Below are positions 34,660-34,777 of a stretch of 34,777 nucleotides of DNA, one piece after another. Origin of the DNA: Streptomyces minutiscleroticus (lineage in GTDB: Bacteria; Actinomycetota; Actinomycetes; Streptomycetales; Streptomycetaceae); assembly GCF_014650875.1 (NCBI RefSeq), contig NZ_BMVU01000061.1, positions 1 to 34,777 on the forward strand. The letters run 5' to 3'. The translations under genes were made by a program, and so were the position numbers. Positions within the stretch are counted from its first letter, which is position 1, and every line of letters begins with the position of its first letter. Under the pieces are notes generated by a model. That model had not been told where the DNA came from. It ran no database searches and was given only the letters and a program-made list of their open reading frames with translations.

Positions 34660-34777
34660 TTGACGGACAGATTTCGCGCATCGGAGTCCGGTCTGCCCAT
34701 CGAGCCGGTCTACGGTCCGGAGGCCCTTGCGGGGTGGGATCCGGTGGAGAAGCTGGGGGAGCCGGGGGCGTATCCGT
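34660..34777 (+). CDS. Acyl-CoA mutase large subunit (methylmalonyl-CoA mutase family), N-terminal fragment, cut by window edge
   Basis: Only the first 39 residues are visible. They include ESGLPIEPVYGPEALAGWDP and EKLGEPGAYP, which resemble the N-terminus of methylmalonyl-CoA or isobutyryl-CoA mutase large subunits (pattern YGPEDL..DP.E.LGEPG.YP). A TTG start at 34660 is inferred since no ATG or GTG lies upstream in this frame after the promoter; a GAGG lies about 12 nt upstream. A 10-codon reading frame (GTG 34631 to TGA 34663) overlaps this start. A role in supplying methylmalonyl-CoA, which module 3 needs, is plausible. The shared promoter element suggests it belongs to the cluster. The exact mutase type cannot be told from this fragment. 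Confidence 0.75.
   Translation, partial: MTDRFRASESGLPIEPVYGPEALAGWDPVEKLGEPGAYP

Overview
The window is high-GC DNA with strong G/C preference at third codon positions and GTG/TTG starts, typical of Streptomyces or a close actinomycete. It holds the early part of a modular type I polyketide cluster. The key marker is a complete gene set for making, protecting and loading a beta-amino acid starter. The order and motifs match the vicenistatin-type route: (2S,3S)-3-methylaspartate is decarboxylated to a 3-amino-2-methylpropionyl starter, so the product is most likely a polyene macrolactam. The exact compound cannot be named from this window.

Layout. 1-959 (+): C-terminal part of a LuxR-family (probably LAL) activator, cut by the window edge. 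960-1487: a strong terminator, a G-rich tandem-repeat array and the terminator of the PKS operon. 1488-12050 and 12161-22984 (-): two giant PKS proteins (3520 and about 3607 aa) with a loading ACP and four KS-AT-DH-KR-ACP modules. 23067-31350 (-): glutamate/3-methylaspartate mutase epsilon and sigma subunits, PLP decarboxylase, two adenylating ligases, free ACP, free acyltransferase and a proline-iminopeptidase-type hydrolase. Most are overlapping or closely spaced. 31351-31710: divergent promoter region. 31711-34452 (+): two tandem paralogous P450s and a [3Fe-4S] ferredoxin. 34453-34777: terminator, promoter and the start of a B12-dependent acyl-CoA mutase large subunit.

How the genes work together. 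The mutase makes 3-methylaspartate from glutamate. The VinN-like ligase loads it on the free ACP and the decarboxylase removes the alpha-carboxyl. The VinM-like ligase caps the amine with an amino acid. The acyltransferase moves the dipeptidyl starter to the loading ACP of the first PKS. Four extensions follow (malonyl, malonyl, methylmalonyl, malonyl), each ending in a double bond. Later modules and the thioesterase lie outside the window. The peptidase would remove the cap before ring closure, and the P450/ferredoxin set would oxidise the ring.

The most notable new signal is a shared promoter element found four times. It is a direct repeat of a G-rich decamer (TAGGGGYGSN TARGGGKNNN; one copy begins CAGGGG), followed 23-24 nt later by a -10-like hexamer, always oriented toward the adjacent gene. 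It sits before the peptidase/starter operon, the P450 operon, the first PKS gene and the acyl-CoA mutase gene. It may define the regulon of the adjacent LAL-type regulator.
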